Positions 5,478 through 7,722 of a DNA stretch of 7,722 bases are shown here, piece after piece. Under the pieces are notes generated by a model. It had not been told where the DNA came from. It saw only the letters and a program-made list of their open reading frames with translations, and did no database searches. A program made the translations under genes and the position numbers. Source of the stretch: Proteobacteria bacterium SG_bin5. Its GTDB lineage: Bacteria > Pseudomonadota > Alphaproteobacteria > Sphingomonadales > Sphingomonadaceae. The stretch lies in the NCBI GenBank assembly GCA_002083475.1, contig LWDI01000008.1, positions 1 to 7,722 of the forward strand. Reading direction: 5' to 3'. Every line of letters starts with the position of its first letter. The stretch's first letter is position 1.

Positions 5478-6260
5478 TCACCGCGGCGCCATCCGGATCG
5501 CCCCGTCGAGCCGAACGTCCTCGCCGTTGAAATAGCTGTTTTCGATCATCGTCAGCGCGAGATGGGCATATTCGGCCGGCAGCCCGAGCCGCTTCGGGAA
5601 CGGCACCGAGGCGGCGAGCGCTTCCTTGACCGCCGGCGGCGCGGCGTTCATCAGCGGCGTGTTGAAAATGCCGGGCAGGATGGTGTTCACGCGAATCCCC
5701 TCGCCCATCAGGTCGCGCGCGATCGGCAGCGTCATGCCGACCACCCCGCCCTTCGACGCGGAATAAGCCGCCTGGCCGATCTGGCCGTCCTCGGCGGCGA
5801 CGCTCGCGGTCATCACCACCGCGCCGCGCTCGCCGTCTTCCATCGGGTCGAGGCTCAGCATCCCGGCGGCCGATTTGGCGACGCAGCGGAAAGTGCCGAC
5901 CAGGTTGATCTGGATGAGCCAGTTGAAGGCTTCCAGCGGGAAATGCTTGATGCTGCCGTCTTCCTTGGAACGGCTCGCGGTCTTCACCGCGTTGCCGGTG
6001 CCCGCGCAGGCGACGAGCACGCGCTCCTGGCCATGCGCGGCGCGCGCCTTGGCGAAGCCGGCGTCGACCGATTCATCGCTCGTCACGTTCACTTCGCAGA
6101 AGATGCCGCCGATCTCGGCCGCGACCTTCTCACCCTTTTCGGCCTGAAGATCGAAAATCGCGACCTTCACCCCCTTGGCGGCGAGCGCCCGCGCGGTCGC
6201 CTCGCCCAGGCCCGAGGCGCCCCCGGTGACGACGGCGGCGATGGTGGAATCGAGTTTCAT
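5478..6260 (-). CDS. Short-chain 3-hydroxyacyl-CoA dehydrogenase (SDR, HSD10-like)
   Basis: This 260-residue classical short-chain dehydrogenase has the nucleotide-binding TGGASGLG (12-19), Asp37 at the end of beta2 (prefers NAD over NADP), ACAGTG (84-89) in place of NNAG, Asn119, and the catalytic Ser153, Tyr166 and Lys170 (YSASK). The long insertion at about 92-108 and the C-terminal segment (ENSYFNGEDVRLDGAIRM) resemble the 3-hydroxyacyl-CoA dehydrogenase type II/17-beta-HSD10 group, so oxidation of 3-hydroxyacyl-CoA to 3-ketoacyl-CoA is the likely reaction. The frame stays open far upstream, but MKLDSTIAAVVTGG is the correct family start and has AAGGAA eight bases before it. The gene lies downstream of the thiolase on the same strand, 317 bases away. 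Together they would carry out the last two steps of beta-oxidation in the cytoplasm. Confidence 0.92.
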   Translation of the reverse strand: MKLDSTIAAVVTGGASGLGEATARALAAKGVKVAIFDLQAEKGEKVAAEIGGIFCEVNVTSDESVDAGFAKARAAHGQERVLVACAGTGNAVKTASRSKEDGSIKHFPLEAFNWLIQINLVGTFRCVAKSAAGMLSLDPMEDGERGAVVMTASVAAEDGQIGQAAYSASKGGVVGMTLPIARDLMGEGIRVNTILPGIFNTPLMNAAPPAVKEALAASVPFPKRLGLPAEYAHLALTMIENSYFNGEDVRLDGAIRMAPR

Positions 6261-6268
6261 CGGTTCGT

Positions 6269-6274
6269 TTCCTT
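6269..6274 (-). promoter_or_regulatory. Ribosome-binding site deciding the dehydrogenase start
   Basis: Read on the minus strand, AAGGAA lies eight bases upstream of the ATG ending at 6260. It separates the true start from a long in-frame extension through repeat DNA that has no homolog-like content. Confidence 0.65.
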
Positions 6275-6290
6275 CTTTGTTCGTTTCCAG

Positions 6291-6566
6291 CGTCGCCCCA
6301 GCGAAAGCTGGGGCCTTTGGCAAGTCTGGCGTTGCGCCTGAGCTCTGCGTTTTTTTGGGTTCGCGCAGAGGCGCGGAGGACGCGGAGAGCGCCGGTCGCG
6401 ACCGTCGCGCCAGGAGAATGCGCCGCAGGCGCCTTCGCCCCGACGAGGAAAGGCGCTGCGCGCCGTAGTTACTCCGCGTCCTCCCTCCGCGTCCTCCGCG
6501 CCTCCGCGCGAACCAAAAACCTCTTCCTCCAAGAACCGCGAGGCCCCAGCTTTCGCTGGGGCGACG
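6291..6566. repeat. Nested inverted repeat between thiolase and dehydrogenase genes
   Basis: Three shells are visible. Outer arms of 26 bases (6291-6316 and 6541-6566) pair perfectly. Each is itself a hairpin, GCCCCAGC-GAAA-GCTGGGGC on the left, and its complement on the right. Inner arms of about 35 bases (6352-6387 and 6485-6519) pair with one mismatch and one single-base gap; they contain repeated GCGCGGAGGACGCGGAG-type words. The centre has GCAGGCGCCTT (6425-6435) against AAGGCGCTGC (6450-6459). A short direct repeat, TCCGCGTCCTCC, occurs at 6473-6484 and 6486-6497 beside the right inner arm. The element fills almost the whole 317-base spacer and no gene is seen in it. If the thiolase and dehydrogenase share a transcript, this structure would lie in the middle of it. 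Confidence 0.87.
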
Positions 6567-6577
6567 GCTCGATCGCG

Positions 6578-7722
6578 TCAAACCCGTTCGATGATCGTCA
6601 CGTTCGCGATCCCGCCGCCCTCGCACATCGTCTGCAAGCCATAGCGCCCCCCGCGCGCGTGCAGCGCGTGGAGCAAGGTCGCCATCAACTTGGTACCCGA
6701 AGCGCCGAGCGGATGCCCCAAGGCGATCGCGCCGCCATTCACGTTCAGCCGCGCGTGATCGGCGCCGTGGTGCTTCATCCACGCCATCGGCACCGGCGCG
6801 AACGCCTCGTTGACTTCGTAGAGATCGATGTCGTCGATCTTCAGCCCCGCGCGCGCGAGCGCCTTGTCGGTCGCGAACAGCGGCTCTTCGAGCATGATCA
6901 CCGGATCGCCGCCCGTCACCGTCAGATTGACGATCCGCGCGCGCGGGGTGAGGTTGTAGCGCTTGAGCGCTTCCTCGCTCACGATCAGCGCCGCCGAAGC
7001 GCCGTCGCAAATCTGGCTCGCGCTGGCCGCCGTGATCGTGCCGCCTTCCTGCAGCAATTTGACGGAGCCGATCCCCTCGGGCGTCGCGTCGAAGCGGATG
7101 CCCTCGTCGACATGGTGCCGCTCGGGGCCGTCGGGCGTGTCGATGTCGAGCACGACGATCTCGTCGTTGAACGCGCCCGCCTGGGTCGCGGCGGCGGCGC
7201 GGCGATGGCTTTCGAGCGCATAGGCATCGAGCTGATCGCGGGTGAAGCCGTGCTTCTTCGCCATCATCTCCGCGCCCATGAACTGGCTGAACATGATGCC
7301 GGGATATTTTTCCTCCAGCCGCGGCGATTTATAATGGCCGAGGCCTTCCTTCATGAACAGCGTCGCGGTGGTGCCCATCGGCACCCGCGTCATGCTCTCG
7401 ACGCCGGCGGCGATCACCATGTCCTGCGTGCCGGACATCACCGCTTGCGCGGCGAACTGCATCGATTGCTGCGACGAGCCGCATTGGCGGTCGATCGTCA
7501 CCGCCGGCACCGAATCGGGCAGCGCGCGCGCGGCGAGCACGGCGTTGCGCCCCACCTGCCCCGCCTGCTGGCCGCCCTGCATCACGCAGCCCATGATGAC
7601 GTCGTCGATCGCGCCGCCCTCGACCCCGGTGCGCTCGACCAGCGCGTCGAGCACGGCGGCGGCCATGTCGACCGGGTGCCAGCCCGCGAGCTTGCCGCCG
7701 CGCTTGCCGCCCGCGGTGCGTA
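6578..7722 (-). CDS. Acetyl-CoA C-acyltransferase (thiolase), N-terminus outside window
   Basis: The gene runs off the right edge. The frame is open to the last complete codon and reads RTAGGKRGGKLAGWHPVD before the Met at 7666, the usual thiolase N-terminus, so that Met is internal. 380 residues are visible and only about ten are missing. The nucleophilic Cys lies in IDRQCGSSQQS (codon 7481-7483), NEAFA follows later, the catalytic His is in ALGHPLGASG (codon 6713-6715), and the second catalytic Cys is in MCEGGG (codon 6623-6625), so the active site is complete. It should cleave 3-ketoacyl-CoA with CoA, or run in reverse to condense acetyl-CoA. The companion dehydrogenase downstream and the synthetase and hydratase nearby favour a degradative role. 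Its promoter is outside the window. It is cytoplasmic; chain-length preference is unknown. Confidence 0.94.
   Translation of the reverse strand, partial: RTAGGKRGGKLAGWHPVDMAAAVLDALVERTGVEGGAIDDVIMGCVMQGGQQAGQVGRNAVLAARALPDSVPAVTIDRQCGSSQQSMQFAAQAVMSGTQDMVIAAGVESMTRVPMGTTATLFMKEGLGHYKSPRLEEKYPGIMFSQFMGAEMMAKKHGFTRDQLDAYALESHRRAAAATQAGAFNDEIVVLDIDTPDGPERHHVDEGIRFDATPEGIGSVKLLQEGGTITAASASQICDGASAALIVSEEALKRYNLTPRARIVNLTVTGGDPVIMLEEPLFATDKALARAGLKIDDIDLYEVNEAFAPVPMAWMKHHGADHARLNVNGGAIALGHPLGASGTKLMATLLHALHARGGRYGLQTMCEGGGIANVTIIERV

Noticed and set aside
5562..6341. Plus-strand open frame of 259 codons
   Set aside because: It is antisense to the short-chain dehydrogenase, whose catalytic residues are all intact.
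4197..6566. CRISPR array
   Set aside because: The repeats are inverted pairs of differing sequence, not evenly spaced direct repeats with unique spacers, and no cas gene is present.
6261..7010. In-frame N-terminal extension of the dehydrogenase on the minus strand
   Set aside because: It crosses repeat DNA and the 3' part of the thiolase in another frame. The family start and a ribosome-binding site lie at 6260.

Overview
The window is very GC-rich (strong G/C preference at third codon positions, frequent CGATCG-type words) and looks like chromosomal DNA of an alphaproteobacterium, most likely a sphingomonad (Sphingomonas or a relative). This is inferred from codon style, the look of the proteins and the type of intergenic hairpin repeats; no marker gene is present to prove it.

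Layout. Positions 1-1601 (+) hold two overlapping genes: the 3' part of a gene for a protein ending in a HEAT-like helical repeat, and a GTG-started gene for a cupin-like putative metalloprotein that also ends in helical repeats. The two look like diverged relatives of each other and their function is unknown. Positions 1602-1975 are a non-coding spacer with a hairpin-rich repeat (1754-1865) and a small AT-rich inverted repeat ahead of the next gene. Positions 1976-2617 (+) encode an OmpR/PhoB-type winged-helix regulator whose receiver half is degenerate. It is followed 33 bases later by an acyl-CoA synthetase (2651-4189, +) and then, after a hairpin-repeat spacer, by a crotonase-family enoyl-CoA hydratase/isomerase (4415-5200, +). 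Facing these from the other strand are a thiolase (6578 to the window end, -, 5' end missing) and an NAD-type short-chain 3-hydroxyacyl-CoA dehydrogenase (5478-6260, -).

Together the four enzymes cover activation of an acid to its CoA thioester, hydration (or isomerisation) of the enoyl-CoA, oxidation of the 3-hydroxyacyl-CoA and thiolytic cleavage. This is a beta-oxidation-type module lacking only an acyl-CoA dehydrogenase in view. The adjacent regulator is a candidate controller of at least the plus-strand half. The substrate cannot be read from sequence.

The most unusual structural feature is the non-coding DNA. All four spacers of more than 200 bases hold inverted repeats built like nested shells (long outer arms, inner arms, central hairpin), and each uses mostly different sequence. 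One also carries a strong bidirectional terminator between the convergent halves. No tRNA, rRNA, CRISPR array, transposase gene or phage gene was seen.
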